64,000 nt of DNA, from positions 2,501,501 to 2,565,500 of the forward strand of contig JAFEUB010000909.1 of NCBI GenBank assembly GCA_024529925.1, given 5' to 3'. Made by a program: the position numbers and the translations under genes. Shown here piece by piece: positions 1 through 12,546 of the stretch (position 1 is its first letter; each line of letters begins with the position of its first letter). The notes below the pieces were generated by a model. The model was not told the DNA's origin, did not search any database, and saw only the letters and a list, made by a program, of their open reading frames with translations. This DNA is from Ophthalmolycus amberensis. Lineage: Eukaryota; Chordata; Actinopteri; Perciformes; Zoarcidae.

Positions 1-780
1 ATATAATATTCCATATCTACCAATGGATCCCCCTAAATGCTGCACATTATACCATTAAATACGTCTGTTAGGCCAAATGAGGTTACACAATAGAGATTGA
101 GCCTCGTTTGCTGAGCTCTTGCATTTGCACTATTACGAACTCTGTGTCGTTTCCCAAGAAAAATTACAAGCAGCGAAATTGTCTCTGTGATGTGAGATCC
201 AAAAACACACCTGTACAATGACCACTTATTGCCATAGGAGCCACCAAAGAGAACACAATGGAGATGTTTTGGATTGTAACTTTAAGATTTGAGGTGATTG
301 GGACAACTCAAAAAGAAAGAATATATTATAAAGCCTATAAGGGTAAACCACAAATGAATAATATGGAGGTAAAATACCAAACCCATTGTATAAGTCTCAC
401 ATAAGATTCTCCAGTATGATTTGCAACAGTGACGATAACATCACTAATAATGCCGTCTGTGTAGTGTGATTTAATTCAACTGTGGGGAGATTAGTGATTT
501 GCATTTAATACTTGTGTGCTCTGCTGTTTCTTTTTCATGCAACATTGCCGGATATGGATGATGACATTATAATAATTAAAGAACATTATGGACAGAGGGC
601 TCTTCGCTATTTGCTGCTGTGCGTAATGGCGGCCAACACTGTTATTTCTATTTGAAGAATGCATCCATGTGTGAAATAATAATACTCCCTCCAGGAATAC
701 CATTGTCATATTTTATTTGTCAGTATAAAAAGATGAAACAGAAAAACATAATAAAAAAATGAACCCTCACTCTTCATTTC
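1..780. other. Intergenic sequence, no gene seen
   Basis: AT-rich single-copy-looking DNA. No splice-flanked open frame or recognisable protein is present. A POU-type octamer, ATTTGCAT, lies near 498-505 in a stretch (about 420-670) that reads like regulatory DNA, but nothing else supports it. No microsatellite or mobile element was recognised here. Confidence 0.6.
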
Positions 781-784
781 CATC

Positions 785-1000
785 CTTCTTCCTTTTGTTT
801 TTTAATTCTGCTGTTGCAGCATCCAGCACATTGCTGAAAACCTCAGAGGCGGACTTAATTAGTTGCTAAGAGAAAGCTGCCAGTGGTGGGGAGCTAAGAG
901 AGTGGGGCAGATTTGAGTTTGCTCTGAACTTTGCTAATTATCAGGTAGGATGTAATTTCCTCTGTTCCCAAGAGGTGCCCAGCAGAGAGCTACACCAACT
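785..1000. promoter_or_regulatory. Candidate conserved non-coding element
   Basis: Non-repetitive block of balanced composition with two homeodomain-type cores, TTAATTAG at 855-862 and TAATTA at 935-940, and no simple repeats. Vertebrate developmental enhancers often look like this. The call is an inference from texture and motif clustering; orthologous sequence was not compared. The sequence on either side (1000-1480) shows nothing recognisable. Confidence 0.35.
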
Positions 1001-1486
1001 AAAAGGAGAGAAACAAGGCTGAGCGCCAGAAAAAAGTATGAAATATCAACTGTTTCTTCTTCCAGATCACGAAGTCTTATTTTTTTTCCCTGACGTTTCT
1101 GGAGGTGTGATTATAGTCTGATGCCGTGACACATCGCGAACAGTACCTGAGAGGGTGTGGGAGAGAATATTTGCACAAAGTAGTGATCATGGGCAGGTGG
1201 GAACAGGATGTAGTATGGCTGAGAATAGGGAAGGCAGGCGCAGGGCGTATATCATTTATATCCAGCAATGTCTGAGCAGTGACAGGGACTGTGTTTAGCA
1301 GGTTCCTATCCCACATGCATCACATTATGATTCTGAAGTGCCTCAGACGAAAGAGGAGGTTGAATTGCCGTTGACCTGAGTGAGCTAAAATGACATAGAT
1401 TCAGACAAATAGAGCACTGAGCTAAGCGGGAAAACAAGATGGATGTCTAGTGGCAGCACATCTGCACAGACTCCCTCCCTCTTGCC

Positions 1487-1492
1487 GTGTGC

Positions 1493-1526
<34 letters not shown>
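1487..1526. repeat. (GT)n microsatellite
   Basis: Starts with GTGTGCGTGCGT and continues as an uninterrupted GT run to about 1526. It is a typical vertebrate dinucleotide microsatellite with possible Z-DNA potential. Short reading frames across it encode only His-Thr or Cys-Val repeats and are artefacts. Confidence 0.95.
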
Positions 1527-1529
<3 letters not shown>

Positions 1530-1899
1530 GTGAGCCCAAACTTTTGACATTTTCCCCAGACACACCACATCTAAAGCCGTCTGGATGCACTCTTAATAAG
1601 GCTTGCACACATGCATCTTAAAACTCGAGAAATTACGCAATTCCTTGATTTACAAACACACATTTCTTTTAATGTTGCCATGACTCAGAGAAGATCCTTT
1701 AACTGCACAGCTTGACATTAAATCTCAGGACTACACAGAGAGAGATCTCTCTGTGTTCTAAAATGTCAACGAGAAGTTTTCAGAGCGGCTTTTACAAGCT
1801 TCCCAGTTTAAATCTTGGCAGACTCTTCTGTGTGTGAGTGTATCACCATGGTTGCGGCGTCTAATATGCACGCCCCAGTGCATTGAGAAAAGAGAGTAC

Positions 1900-2700
1900 T
1901 TCTTCCTCACTTGGTTTAATTGTCCCTCAGAGACCTGTGGAATTGGAATCTAAGTGGAATACCAGTCCCTTTCTCTAGCCTCACCCCGCCGACACCACCA
2001 TCAGCCCCCACACACCCTTGTTCTCCCCCTCTCTCCGGGGTTGAGGCGGCCATTCAGAGACTCTTGATTTGGCCCTGGCTTTATTTCATCACAGACATCT
2101 TCTCAGCTTGGTCCTCGTCGTGGTGCTTGAGCGCCACAGCGTTAGGCTTTATTAACCCCCCTAAGCAAGAGGTACCTAAGGGAGGTCAGACACTGGTCGT
2201 TAAAAATCTATTGTGACTTGCTGAAAAATGAATAAATGAGCACATTATTTCTCCCCGTTCTGCAGCCCCGGTGCGCTGTTTGTCTAATCAAGTGCCGGAG
2301 CAGGCAAAGTCAACCAGGGTTGACATGCACATTTTATTTAAGTTTTTGTCTGTCAGAGGAGTTTAAATGTGTAATGAACAAAGGAGTGGTGATTTGAAAT
2401 ATAATCCCATTACACTGATGAAATTACAAAGACGGCGAGAGTTCACAAATCATGCTCATTGTTTTCTATCATGAGCGATGCCCCTGTTGAAGTTGTGGCG
2501 CGAGGAGGAAGGGCAGACCGTGAATGAATAGTGACAGCACTGTGAGGGGATTGGGAGTGCAGCGCGGCCCGGCCTCGGTGCACCTTCCCGTACTGGGAGA
2601 TGCTGAATGGCTTTGTTGTTGCCTCTGCTGTGGCTCAGGATGAACTCATTAGCATGGGTCCAACACAAAATTAGAGCATCAAAAGAGCTTTGCCTTGGTC
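1900..2700. promoter_or_regulatory. Candidate conserved non-coding cluster
   Basis: About 800 bases with higher GC than the surroundings and no repeats, alternating GC-rich (1980-2060, 2500-2590) and AT-rich (2215-2460) blocks. The open frames on each strand are under 100 codons and match no protein family I know, so the sequence does not look coding. The texture suggests one or more cis-regulatory elements. Confidence is limited because no alignment was available. Confidence 0.35.
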
Positions 2701-4380
2701 AACGTAGTGTTGGACTTATTTAGGAAGGGATTCTCGGGGTCTTCCTCCAAAACGTTGTGCTAAAATTATTGAAATAGCTTTGACCCAGAGCAAGCAAAAA
2801 AGGGATTTTCAGACAAGAAATTATCGTGTGCATTTTTATTTTAAGCTTATTTGCTTTTTTAGTCGATTTAAAAAATATTTTACGAAGCTTCAGCTGCTGT
2901 ACCACATTAATGTTTTGCAATTAACATCTTTGTTTTCGTGAATAGACGATAGTGTACTGTATAACCAAGTCTTCCATCTCAACGTACGCTTCACGCTACC
3001 TTCAAGCAACTTTGACGATGGACAACATCAACAAATCATGACTGAACTGTTCTCTTTTCGAGTCCAGCCTGTTCGATTTTGTCTTAAGGATTAATATATC
3101 TGAGTTTGCACGAGCTGCAGACGTCCTTTGATGTCTGCCTTTGATAAGAAGGGTGCTAACAGTTAGGCCCATGGCTTAGAAAAGTTGCATCTAACTCGAG
3201 GAAGAAAAAAATATGAGAGAAACTTTAGTTTTATACAGCTTTAATTGGAAGCCTCATATGCCCCTTAAACAACATCATCTGAAGCTAAAAAAAAGTACAT
3301 CTGGCTCTAAAATGCTTACCATTTTTAACACTAATGAACTGAGGCGTGCAGTAGAGATCGCCAAACTGCGGGGAGATGTACAGTATATATTCTGGAGAAT
3401 TCCCCTGCTGCACAGGAGCTCATAAAACACATCTGAAGACAGGAACTTGTATCTGGTTATTCGTGTTTAATTGGAGGCGCTGAGTGATGCAAACTAGGTT
3501 TTAATGCCCTCCCCTGCTGCCTGACTACAAGTAGCATCAGTGTAGCCACCCCTCCTTTTCCATCTATTCTCGCAGAAATGACCAAACATTCTGCTAACAA
3601 ACGTCTGAAACACACTCTTACAAAGTCCTTCCTAAATGTGGCGACACAACATGCAGATATTAGACGCTAAATGCATCTAAATGCCAAAGTTTTGTTTTAT
3701 TTCCTGGCATTAGAAGAAGTGCAGAAGTATTCATGACAATCCTGCCAAAGATACAGTGTTATGACTCATGTGGGAACTTTTATTGAATCACGTTTGTTTC
3801 AGATTAATTTTGGTGTTTAATTACTGGCCATATTAAAGTGCTTGTTTATAATGTGATACGTATGTCATCAGTCCCCAGGAGCTAGAGTCTTGGCTGCCAT
3901 CTAAACCTTGTGACGGGTGAAAAAGCAACATGTAAAGTGAGAGAGCTGGGTGTTACGCATGAGATGTATTAAATCTACACCCAATCGAGTTGACAATCAC
4001 ATCATTCAAAACAGAATGACAGGGAGGCTCCGCTAAACCTTCCGACTGTAGGGGCCACTTGATATTAATTTTCTTCAACTGTCGCATGCGTTCTCCGGGG
4101 GGCTTTGTCGAATGTCCGGTTTTTGTTAAACGCTTGACACAACGTTCTGTCTCACGCTGTTACGTTCTCTTCCAGGCTGTGATCTTCTCCATGTACAATA
4201 TAATAGCTCATCCTGTAAACATGAGAACAGATTGAATAAAGAATACTTTGCTTTCCCTTGGCCCTGGAAAACAGTTCTGTCATGTGCTGTCCACACTCAT
4301 CTCAGCTCTGGTCTGGCTTTGGCGCCTTTATTCATTGTGACAGAGGAGAGCTGGGGACTCTTTCTCCTGGCACCCCGGTA
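2700..4380. other. Intergenic sequence, no gene seen
   Basis: Mostly AT-rich non-coding DNA. Short open frames occur on both strands with no domain, signal peptide or splice context. The part from about 3780 to 4030 is less AT-rich and contains TTTAATTAC-type homeodomain cores, so it may include a regulatory element. No transposon or RNA gene was recognised. Confidence 0.6.
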
Positions 4381-6130
4381 CGCGCCACACTGACACTCTC
4401 CTCTGAAGTGCCACATTAATTCTAATAAAGCGCCGCCTTACCAGGGCCCATGAAGACCAGGGCTGTTGGGGGGGGGGGGGCAGACGCTCGTATAAATACC
4501 AGGCTTAATGAAGGGAGGCAGTGGTGGCGCAGGTGGTGTGGCAGTGCAGGTGGCACCTCTCGCCCCCAGGCTCCTGGGTGAGTCCGCTGCCACTGCCGCT
4601 CCAGGGGGCACAGCAGCAGAGATTGCATTTTAATTACCAGGTACACCTTGCCCTCCTGATGGGTCACCGCCTTGGTGGGAGTGAGTGTGCAGACGTTCCT
4701 GTTTTTAGACCTGCTTTATCTCTACCTGCATGTTTACAATGAGATACTCTCCCAAATGTTGTAACGCAACACTCAAGCGTGAATAGGTATCCGATTGTTC
4801 ATGCTTGGCTTGTCACCACTCAACATAACTAATTCTGTATATGGGAGAGACCGGCGTCCTCTCTGAATTATGTGCCCCTCTCTCCCTGTGGGGAGGTATC
4901 CATCCAGCCCCAGTCATTGCTAACCCTCCCCTTGAGGAGCTCTATCCACAGGGAGGTCCACACCTGTTTCCTCCCTCCCCTCCTTCCTCACTCTGGAAAA
5001 AAAATCATCGCTCGCTTCCTTCCAGTGGTAACTCAAAACTGTTGACATTTCAAATACTTCTTTTGTTGGGGATCGAGTTTTGTGCAAGTGGCGCACCTGG
5101 GTGAGAAACGGATCATAGTTTCCCGGCACCCATCCCTTCTGTGCGTCGAGACCCTGTACAGATGGGTGATGTGAGGGCTTGGAATTGGGGGAAGGGAGGG
5201 TTGTATGTCCAGGACATGTGAAGACACCACCCCACCACCACCACCCCTCCTCTCTCTCTGGGGATGCTTCTGTCAGCACACACCAGCACTCAGCAGCACA
5301 GATGTTGTTGCATTGTCTGGAGCACCAAAGCCCGGATCAGCCCAACTGGGAGCTTCTACTCATTAGCTATTGTCTCTATGTGTCTGACTCGGCCTTTGAT
5401 GAATGCAGCAGTTAGCCGAAGATCAGACACCAGACAGAGAACAAAAAACAAACCATCTATCCCTCTGAAAGATGCAGTTAAAAAAATGATACCCCACTGT
5501 GTTCAACATCTTCAAATGACCATTGCCGATTTCACGTTGATTTAACATTCAAATTTTTTCAATAAATGCAATAGTTGAGGTGGATATCCTTGTTCATATA
5601 GTTTGTCTGTTAGCTTTTTCTGCACTCAGCAAACATACTGTATCATCTTAAGCTTTGTGTTTACCATGAAGCACATGGGCTCTAAGCTCCGGAAAATAAA
5701 AGGGCACCGTGTCTGCCACGTGGAAACTCTGCTTCCCTCTTTGCTCACTCACCCAGAGAAAGGCCATGCTATTATTTATTTAATTCCCTCTCCTTCCTTC
5801 TAATTCCCTTCGTCTTTCTTCCCGTGCATGCACCCAGCCACCCGGCCAGCCGGGCTATATGAACACATTGCGGGGCCTGAGGGCAGTACTGTGGACAACC
5901 TGCGCTGTGTCCACATGGCTGAGCAGAGAGCGAGCGAGGAAGACTGGCACGCTGAAGCCAAACAGGTGTATGATTCAGAGGCGTGAGCTGTGAAGGGTAC
6001 ATTTTTTATACAAGTCGATGTTGCTTTTGGAGCAAACAGCGGCTTGGAGCTGTCCCAGGAAACATTTACACGCATTGTGACTTTTTCCTCTCGTAAGCCA
6101 GAATGCGCTTCTATTGTTTCACGGCAAACT
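4380..6130. other. Intergenic, GC-richer; possible regulatory DNA
   Basis: Several GC-richer patches (4500-4680, 4850-5010, 5180-5320, 5820-5960) alternate with AT-rich DNA. Open frames of 60-120 codons occur on both strands and overlap each other, as expected of GC-richer non-coding DNA. I recognise no protein. The block at 5820-6110 is free of repeats and is the best candidate here for a conserved element. Confidence 0.45.
4468..4480 (+). repeat. Poly(G) tract
   Basis: Run of 13 consecutive G residues inside a GC-rich stretch (4430-4680). It is one of several long G or C homopolymers in the window. Such tracts can form G-quadruplexes and their lengths are often misread. Confidence 0.95.
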
Positions 6131-8660
6131 GTGAGCCTGTGAGCAATTCTGCATCCATCATCTTACTTTAGGATTAAAAGTAAATATTGGCTGGAATTAC
6201 ATTCATCAATGTGACAAGTACATACATAAGTAATGGCATGCCACCTAGAATCTGCATGATGCTAGTAAGTGGTAAGCTGTGCTGTGTTGTGTTGTCTGAT
6301 GGTTTTCTCTCGATGAGTTCTCACTTTGTGTAGGTGGGCCTCTTTATTTAGCCACAAACAGCATCACTGCTTTTGTCACTGTTCTATTTATTTATTTCAT
6401 GCTGACCAAAACTTACAGTGTACTATTATGTGGAGAGATATAGCCAACACTGGATACTGGAGATTTTCAGAGTTTCACAATGTCACAGATTGTCATAGAT
6501 TATAAGCACATGTTGCGTATTAGCTCTTTGATTTTCAGAGCAGCTCCCTCTGTGAACTGGGGCAACATAACTGGAGTTCACATCACATTGAACAGCAATA
6601 CAGTCATACAATTGAAATGCAGCCTTTTTACAACCTAACTTATAATCAGTGACAATCAAAGAAAGTTAAAGAATCAGCCGCTTCATACCCTCAACCCCTT
6701 TTCACTACACTTCCACAAAAAGATTTGACCGGAAAGCGCAGTGTTTAATAATGTGGTTTAACAAGAAATCAAACAGACCTTTCCACACTTTGGAATACAG
6801 AAATGACACAATGCCCCAGAGGAGTCACCAAGGCAGTGGACATAAATCTCTGCACAGTCAGTCCTTGAAGGCTAGACCTTGAGGTTAAGATAAGAGACCA
6901 TGTTAGTGGTTATTAAGTGAAAGTTTCCAATCGATAGCCAGAGAGACGTAATCAGGGAGGGTTTAATTGCAGAGGGGAAGACATCTATTCACGTTATTGC
7001 AGCAGCTGTCCAGAAAAGCTAAATTTTTTGCCCCAGAGTCTCCCTCCCACCATCTGACTCCAACTGACCTCCTGAAAGGCTACCGCTCACACCGCAAAGA
7101 GGTGTCAGATATTCAGTGATTTCACTGGTTTCGGTCACATTTGTATGACTCATCTCTCAACAGTATATGTATTAATGGCATCAATGTTTTGCTTAAAAAA
7201 AGGACAAAAGCTCTTTTTTTTTCTTTTTCTAAATCATTGTATCGTTACATACATACTTAATTCTTAATTTTGCATGTGATGCATGCTCTTGAATATACTG
7301 CATGTAATTCCATTTTCTTTCATACCAAATAACACAAGAACTCTTTTTTTGTTTTTTCTTTGTCACGAAAGTAAGAACCTAGTGAGCATTGGGGGAAAGT
7401 TTATATTCGCTCCAGAAGGAAAAGGAAAACTTATGAATGCAACTCCTTTTTTTATGACTCTGAATTCTCTAAAGCATTAACCTTTAAAAATTTGATTTAC
7501 ATCTGCATTTGTCAACCTCCACCGGATAAACCTGGCAATAAACACCTTAGAGACTCCAAACATCTCCCATGACCTCAGAAAATATTTGAGTGTAGTTATA
7601 TATCAACCATCAATTACCAATCATGCAAAATGAATGACTGAATACAACGGTTATTCCTTTGCTGCATACTGTCCAGTACATCAGCACAGGAAATAAAGTA
7701 CCAAGTACAAACCGAAGGATTTTTTAAAACTATTTTTCAACATCAATCACTGGAAAAGCCATTGTATTTCTTGCTAATAGGGCTCCACTCAATAAGGTGC
7801 TTAAATATAAGGATTCAGCATTACAGATAAATTGGATCCTGGCAAAGAAAATTGGGTGCATTATTCAGTGCAGTGGTTGTCTCCTTTCTTATTTAAAGAG
7901 ATTCTGCTACATTATGTTGCATGATCATAATAAGCATAAAAATCCATCCATTTCCACACCAGCCCTGTTCCTGGTTCTGCAGCAGCCTGTTCATTTCTGG
8001 CTCCATGTGCTGCTTGATCACCAAAATCCAAAGGCGACTTATTGCAGGGAATTTCATGCCATGAAATGATGATGATGATGATGTGAATGGATGGCTGATG
8101 CCGCGTCAAATCCAGTAGATGTCAGTAAATTGGAACATATGTTACTTAAACTATAACATCATGATAGTTCTCCTCCAAGATGGCTCATAAAACTGGAATT
8201 TATTAGGCTAAATCTAGGATGATGATAACATAGATAATTTTTAATGGAAGGTTAATGCGAGAATCAAAAGATAAAAATGGACCCTTTGGCCTTGTATCAG
8301 CTGGATCCGACAAAGCCGTGGTGAAATCGGAACAATTTTTATGCACCGTGGGGTGTTCCCCTTTCATTACATTTTATAGCTTAAAGCATAAAAATATACG
8401 GAACGTTTTCATGGGTAATAAAATCCCAGATCTTTACATGATAAGCACAATGGAGACACAGTGAAAATGAAATCTAGCTTGTGCAAAATATTCCCTCTGC
8501 TATGTGTCCCAGTGCTGTCCCACCAGAATGAGGAGTGTGTTCAGCTGCTCGCGAGGCATACCTCCTCCCAGCGGGGACCTGGAGAGCCTGCTCTGACACA
8601 AGCACAGAGCGCTTCTTCTATTCCCTCAGATGCACTTCTAAAATAGGCCACATTGGAGAA
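6130..8660. other. Intergenic sequence, no gene seen
   Basis: AT-rich DNA with homopolymer patches near 7195-7235 and 7345-7360. A short (GAT)n tract lies at 8066-8083. There are no recognisable mobile elements, RNA genes or exons. Open frames stay below 95 codons and look random. Confidence 0.65.
8066..8083. repeat. (GAT)n microsatellite
   Basis: Short perfect trinucleotide run of about five to six GAT units, flanked by unique sequence. Confidence 0.9.
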
Positions 8661-8669
8661 AACATGACT

Positions 8670-9130
8670 TTTCACTATTCTAATAAATGAGAGCCTGCCT
8701 GTTTATTATTAATGACATCCCAGCACACTTTTCAGATGTGGTTGGTGTTACGCTATGTGAGTAATTTATATTCGTGCCAGCGTGAGAGCCTGCGTGTGTA
8801 TGCTTACTGTCTTTTTACTGTCAGCTATGTGTAGTAGTTCCATGAAATTTTAATGTTTACCAGGTCAGTCCTGACCTTCTTAATCCTCCTGGTTATTAAT
8901 ATGGTAAAGCCAACACAGAGGAACAATTAATCAAAGGCACCTCTTTTCTTCCCTTTTTCAGCTTTCATACATATTAATTATATACAGCTGCCTTGGGCTG
9001 AGGAGTGCATTAACATGTATGCACCAGCGCAGAGAAATAAGTCAAAAAGCAGAGCAACTCTGCCCCTACAGCGCGAGGTACTTCCCCAGGATTAGCCTTA
9101 TGAGACTGAGTGGCAGGAACTTGAACATGA
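8670..9130. promoter_or_regulatory. Candidate enhancer with TCF/LEF and homeodomain sites
   Basis: Repeat-free block with closely spaced recognisable motifs: AATTAATC followed directly by the TCF/LEF-type ATCAAAGG (8930-8937), TTAATTA at 8974-8980, and an E-box CAGCTG at 8985-8990. Three different factor-type motifs within about 65 bases is suggestive. The role as an enhancer, and its target, are inferences; conservation was not tested. Confidence 0.4.
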
Positions 9131-9230
9131 CAGAGCACTGATACACTTTCTTGTCCAGACAATTATCTGTGCCCTACTTTTAAAGCTAATTCTACACGGC
9201 CCCCCCAGGTTGTGTATGAAGCATCCTGGT

Positions 9231-9242
9231 GGGGGGGGGGGG
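9231..9242 (+). repeat. Poly(G) tract
   Basis: Twelve G residues in a row, followed within 100 bases by a second tract of 11 G (9323-9333). Both lie in a GC-rich patch. Confidence 0.95.
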
Positions 9243-9322
9243 CAGCAGCAGTGGAGGGTGTCAGTCACAGGAGGACCAGACTGCCCCGGAGCAAAGCTGC
9301 GGGTCCCTTCTCAGAGGGAGGA

Positions 9323-9333
9323 GGGGGGGGGGG
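9323..9333 (+). repeat. Poly(G) tract
   Basis: Eleven consecutive G residues in a purine-rich context. It is paired with the tract at 9231-9242. Confidence 0.9.
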
Positions 9334-9334
9334 A

Positions 9335-10870
9335 TGATTGAAATAGAAGTTGAGATGTAGGACACATAAATAAAGCGATTTCTTTTTTTCCTGGAATACA
9401 CTTCCCTCTCCTCACATTTACATAATACTCTACCATGCACACCATCACTTTTATCAGCCCCAAGGTTTATGGAGTCATGTGATGACGCATGTAGCTGCAG
9501 GATTGGCCAGTAATTCACATCAGCTTCCTAAATATTAGCAGAACAACTCAAAACATCATGTTTTTTGTCGCAGTACCTGTTCCTAATTACTCTCTTTTTA
9601 TGCACATGATATTGAAAGGATGAAGGCCTGGATATGCTCTTGCTGCTCAGGCTATTGTACTTGCACACTGCATGACCTCCAAGGAGAGGTGGAAGACAAT
9701 GCGAGCGTGCTGGATGAAAGGGCGTCGGAGAGCGGCTGCGTCCATGGGTGGGGGAACAGGGAGGATGGGAAGCAGATGGCAGTGGCTCCGTCCCATCAGC
9801 ACAACAGAAGGGGGACTCAAGATGGCCACAGGCCCCCCCCTCACATTAACAGCATTCAGGGAGATGCCTTATCATCCCGGCAGCGTGATACGTTTTTAAC
9901 AACATACAACCCCCCCCCCCCCAAACCTTCACCGGATATACTGGAGATGCTGAATCAATCATCTGGGTACTTACAGTATTACATTAAAGTCCAAGGGTAG
10001 AGCCTATCGCATATAGCCTAAAAATGGGATCTAGGTGAGGAAATATATTCCTCAAAATGAGACAGAATAAAATCAGCTTTAAGATGACGGGGCACGACCT
10101 GGCTGACGTGCCTCGTGGTCGACTATGAATGAGGCTGCAGCGTCTATGAGCAGCTTGTCTGGGAGATAACCTTCAGCAGCCTCCCATCCCTCGCCTCTGC
10201 TCGCAGTGTGAAGAGCATGTACTGAATAGGTGCTAATTAAGCTTTGTGAATATAGAGAAGATGCCATACTGTTGCGGGCCAGCAGAAAAACACACACATG
10301 CATACTGACAGTAATGCACACTACCTTCTCTCCACTTAAGACATCACAGTTCACTCAGAACATCGAGTAGTACTGCACACATTTATTTTAGTGCATTTCC
10401 CTAAGTTGAAAGATATTTTTCTTCTTGTGAAATATATATATGTATAAAGACACAGTAAATCAAAGGTTGAATCTAAATTGTTCATCTGGTGACTTTTGCC
10501 TACGCAGCATAGTTCATCATACAGGCCAGCGACAGAGCAGCAAAAAACCAAAGATTCATGCATCTTTGCGAGTAGAAATTAATAAAAACACTATGTCAAG
10601 GAGCCAGAAAAAATGGTTTTGCCTAATGGATTTTCCACAGAAAACAGCTTTTAGACAATCAATCTTTTCTTTGAAAGCCCAATTATTTAAGTAATTGTTC
10701 CTTACAATTGCCACAGGAATTTGTCCTCTGGATGCTGTAAAAGTAAGCATCTTTTGTCACTTGTAAAATGGCTCATACCATTTTTATTGTACTCATTTAA
10801 TTTCTTTGGCACGGTTCTACTTAACACCCTTTGTCTACATTTATAAAACTGTTCATTCTCTATTTGTCAA
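9335..10870. other. Intergenic sequence, no gene seen
   Basis: Mixed composition. A GC-richer stretch at 9620-9860 is open on both strands for short distances but has no recognisable protein. A run of 13 C lies at 9910-9922. The rest is AT-rich. No mobile element or RNA gene was recognised. Confidence 0.6.
9910..9922 (+). repeat. Poly(C) tract
   Basis: Thirteen consecutive C residues, which is a G tract on the minus strand. Confidence 0.95.
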
Positions 10871-10875
10871 AGAAA

Positions 10876-10964
10876 CCACACACACACACACCTACACACA
10901 CACACACACACATACACACACACACGCACACACACGCACACACACACACGCACACCCACACACA
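10876..10964. repeat. (CA)n microsatellite, interrupted
   Basis: About 90 bases of CA repeat with occasional CCT, CAT, CG and CCC interruptions. The interruptions suggest an older tract. Apparent His-Thr reading frames across it are artefacts. Confidence 0.95.
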
Positions 10965-11400
10965 GGGTTTCTGTTGTTATGGAATAATCAAAAGTCATAC
11001 AGAGTGCAGTGGAGCTTTGTTTACAGTCTGCTATAAACACCTGTTGACTGACATGTTGTCATTTCTACAGTATATGGTAATGGCTTTGCGGCATGATATC
11101 TTATTGGTAAACTGGCAATGTATGATTTAACTGTGCCATCATTCATTCAGCTTTGATAACGACACAAACGATGGTCGCAAATTGAAATGGAATGACTATA
11201 CATCAAATATTAGCAATAATGAATCAGATATTATTTCATCCAGTACAGGTTTTTGTTTTGTTTATAATTTCCAAATACAATGTTCACTTTAAAAATTTTT
11301 TTTTATCAATTTGCAGTTTGGCAGTACAATGTCTTTGTATCAGAATTATGTTATTAAACCCTGTGTATAAAATGTATTTTTAAGACCTTGTTTTAATTTA
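10965..11400. other. Intergenic sequence, no gene seen
   Basis: AT-rich unique DNA between two microsatellites. No motif, element or exon was recognised. Confidence 0.65.
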
Positions 11401-11401
11401 A

Positions 11402-11404
<3 letters not shown>

Positions 11405-11454
<50 letters not shown>
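11405..11454. repeat. (CT)n microsatellite
   Basis: Nearly perfect CT run of about 50 bases. It is a polypyrimidine mirror repeat that could adopt triplex structure. A minus-strand open frame ending in Arg-Glu repeats comes from it and is not a gene. Confidence 0.95.
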
Positions 11455-11458
<4 letters not shown>

Positions 11459-11924
11459 TTCTTTTTTTTTCTTTGAGTCTATAACAATTATGCAAAATAG
11501 ATTCAAATATAATAACAAGCAAAAGACATTTTTTACCCATCCCAGAAATATGTAGCAAAGGTCTTTTTAAAGGCTTTACTTGTGTCATTATTATAATTTT
11601 GTTTTTGCTTGTTAGTGTCCAGGTTACTGACAGCCTGCAAAATACTGTTACAATTAGGCCTGGCAGCAGTGCCAGATGTTTCTCTGAGAGGAGAGAGGGA
11701 GATGTCAAAACACCTGTCTGATCACCATGGTGCACATGCTGGTGCAACCAACAACACTGCAACCAGTCCTTGTTAGTTTAGTCTCCTCTTCAAGGCCCAG
11801 TCTGGAACTACACAATGGACACCTCTGCTGACAAAGACACTGCAGATTTATTCTCAACATTACTGTACATGTGCCAGTTAGCCCCAGAGGCAGAATTTCA
11901 TCTGATAGTGAAGCACTTATGTCG

Positions 11925-12200
11925 CATTTATTGGATTTAATTATTTATTTATTTATTTATTTACTCACTTAGGCATGTACATGCGACACAGTAATTGACA
12001 ATATATATATATAAAATAACTGTGTGACAGCATATATACAATAACTCATTGTGTGACTTTGTCCTTGTCAATCTTCCATTATGAATAGATCACAGCCTGG
12101 TGTGCCACAGCAGTTGCACATTAAACCTTAAATCATTAGTTGATTATTAAAAACTAAACTTTACCAAAAAATATGGAAAGCTAGTAACAACTTTTTCTTA
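11925..12200. repeat. Tandem duplication, copy 1 (about 280-bp unit)
   Basis: Two blocks in order. Block A (11925-12012) starts TTATTGGATTTAA, carries an (ATTT)n run and ends with GCGACACAGTAATTGACAAT. Block B (12061-12197) includes ATAGATCACAGCCTGGTG and GCTAGTAACAA. The same two blocks recur in the same order and orientation at 12207-12679, so this is a direct duplication of about 280 bases. Similarity within block B is high, roughly nine in ten bases by eye over the first 70, so the event is not very old. Confidence 0.85.
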
Positions 12201-12280
12201 TGTTGCAGTTATTGGATTTAATACATTTTTTATTTAATTATTTTCTCACTTATACATGCGACACAGTAATTAACAATATA

Positions 12281-12460
12281 TAATAATAATAATAATAATA
12301 ATAACATTATTAATATAGCACCTTTAAAAACAGAGTCAAAGCAGCAAAAACAAGGCAATAATAACAACAGAAAGCTCAGTGAGACAGTTGGATACGTAAA
12401 AAATAAACTAAGAAATTAATGAAATTGAATAAAAATAATAATAATAATAAAAAAATAGAA
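12281..12460 (+). mobile_element. LINE/SINE 3'-tail-like fragment with (TAA)n
   Basis: A (TAA)n run (12281-12303) is followed by TATAGCACCTTTAAAAACAG and then an A-rich segment ending in another (AAT)n run (about 12436-12450). The phrase resembles the 3' tails of teleost LINEs, which commonly begin with a TATAGCACCTTT-like sequence. Family assignment is from memory. It lies inside copy 2 of a local tandem duplication and is absent from copy 1. Confidence 0.5.
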
Positions 12461-12461
12461 A

Positions 12462-12546
12462 TATATATATATACATACACACACACACACACACACACAT
12501 ATACATATATATACACATATATACATACACACATACATATATGTAT
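12462..12546. repeat. (TA)/(CA) compound microsatellite
   Basis: Alternating ATATAT, CACACA and ATACATAC motifs over about 85 bases. Highly variable simple sequence; open frames across it on the minus strand are artefacts. Confidence 0.95.

Noticed and set aside
1730..1756. CACAGAGAGAGATCTCTCTGTG as an operator-like palindrome
   Set aside because: Only 14 central bases are symmetrical and they are GA/CT-rich low-complexity sequence.
10806..11130. His-Thr-rich open frames
   Set aside because: Translations of the (CA)n microsatellite.
11403..11762. 119-codon minus-strand frame ending in Arg-Glu repeats
   Set aside because: The C-terminal part is the (CT)n tract and the rest has no recognised domain.
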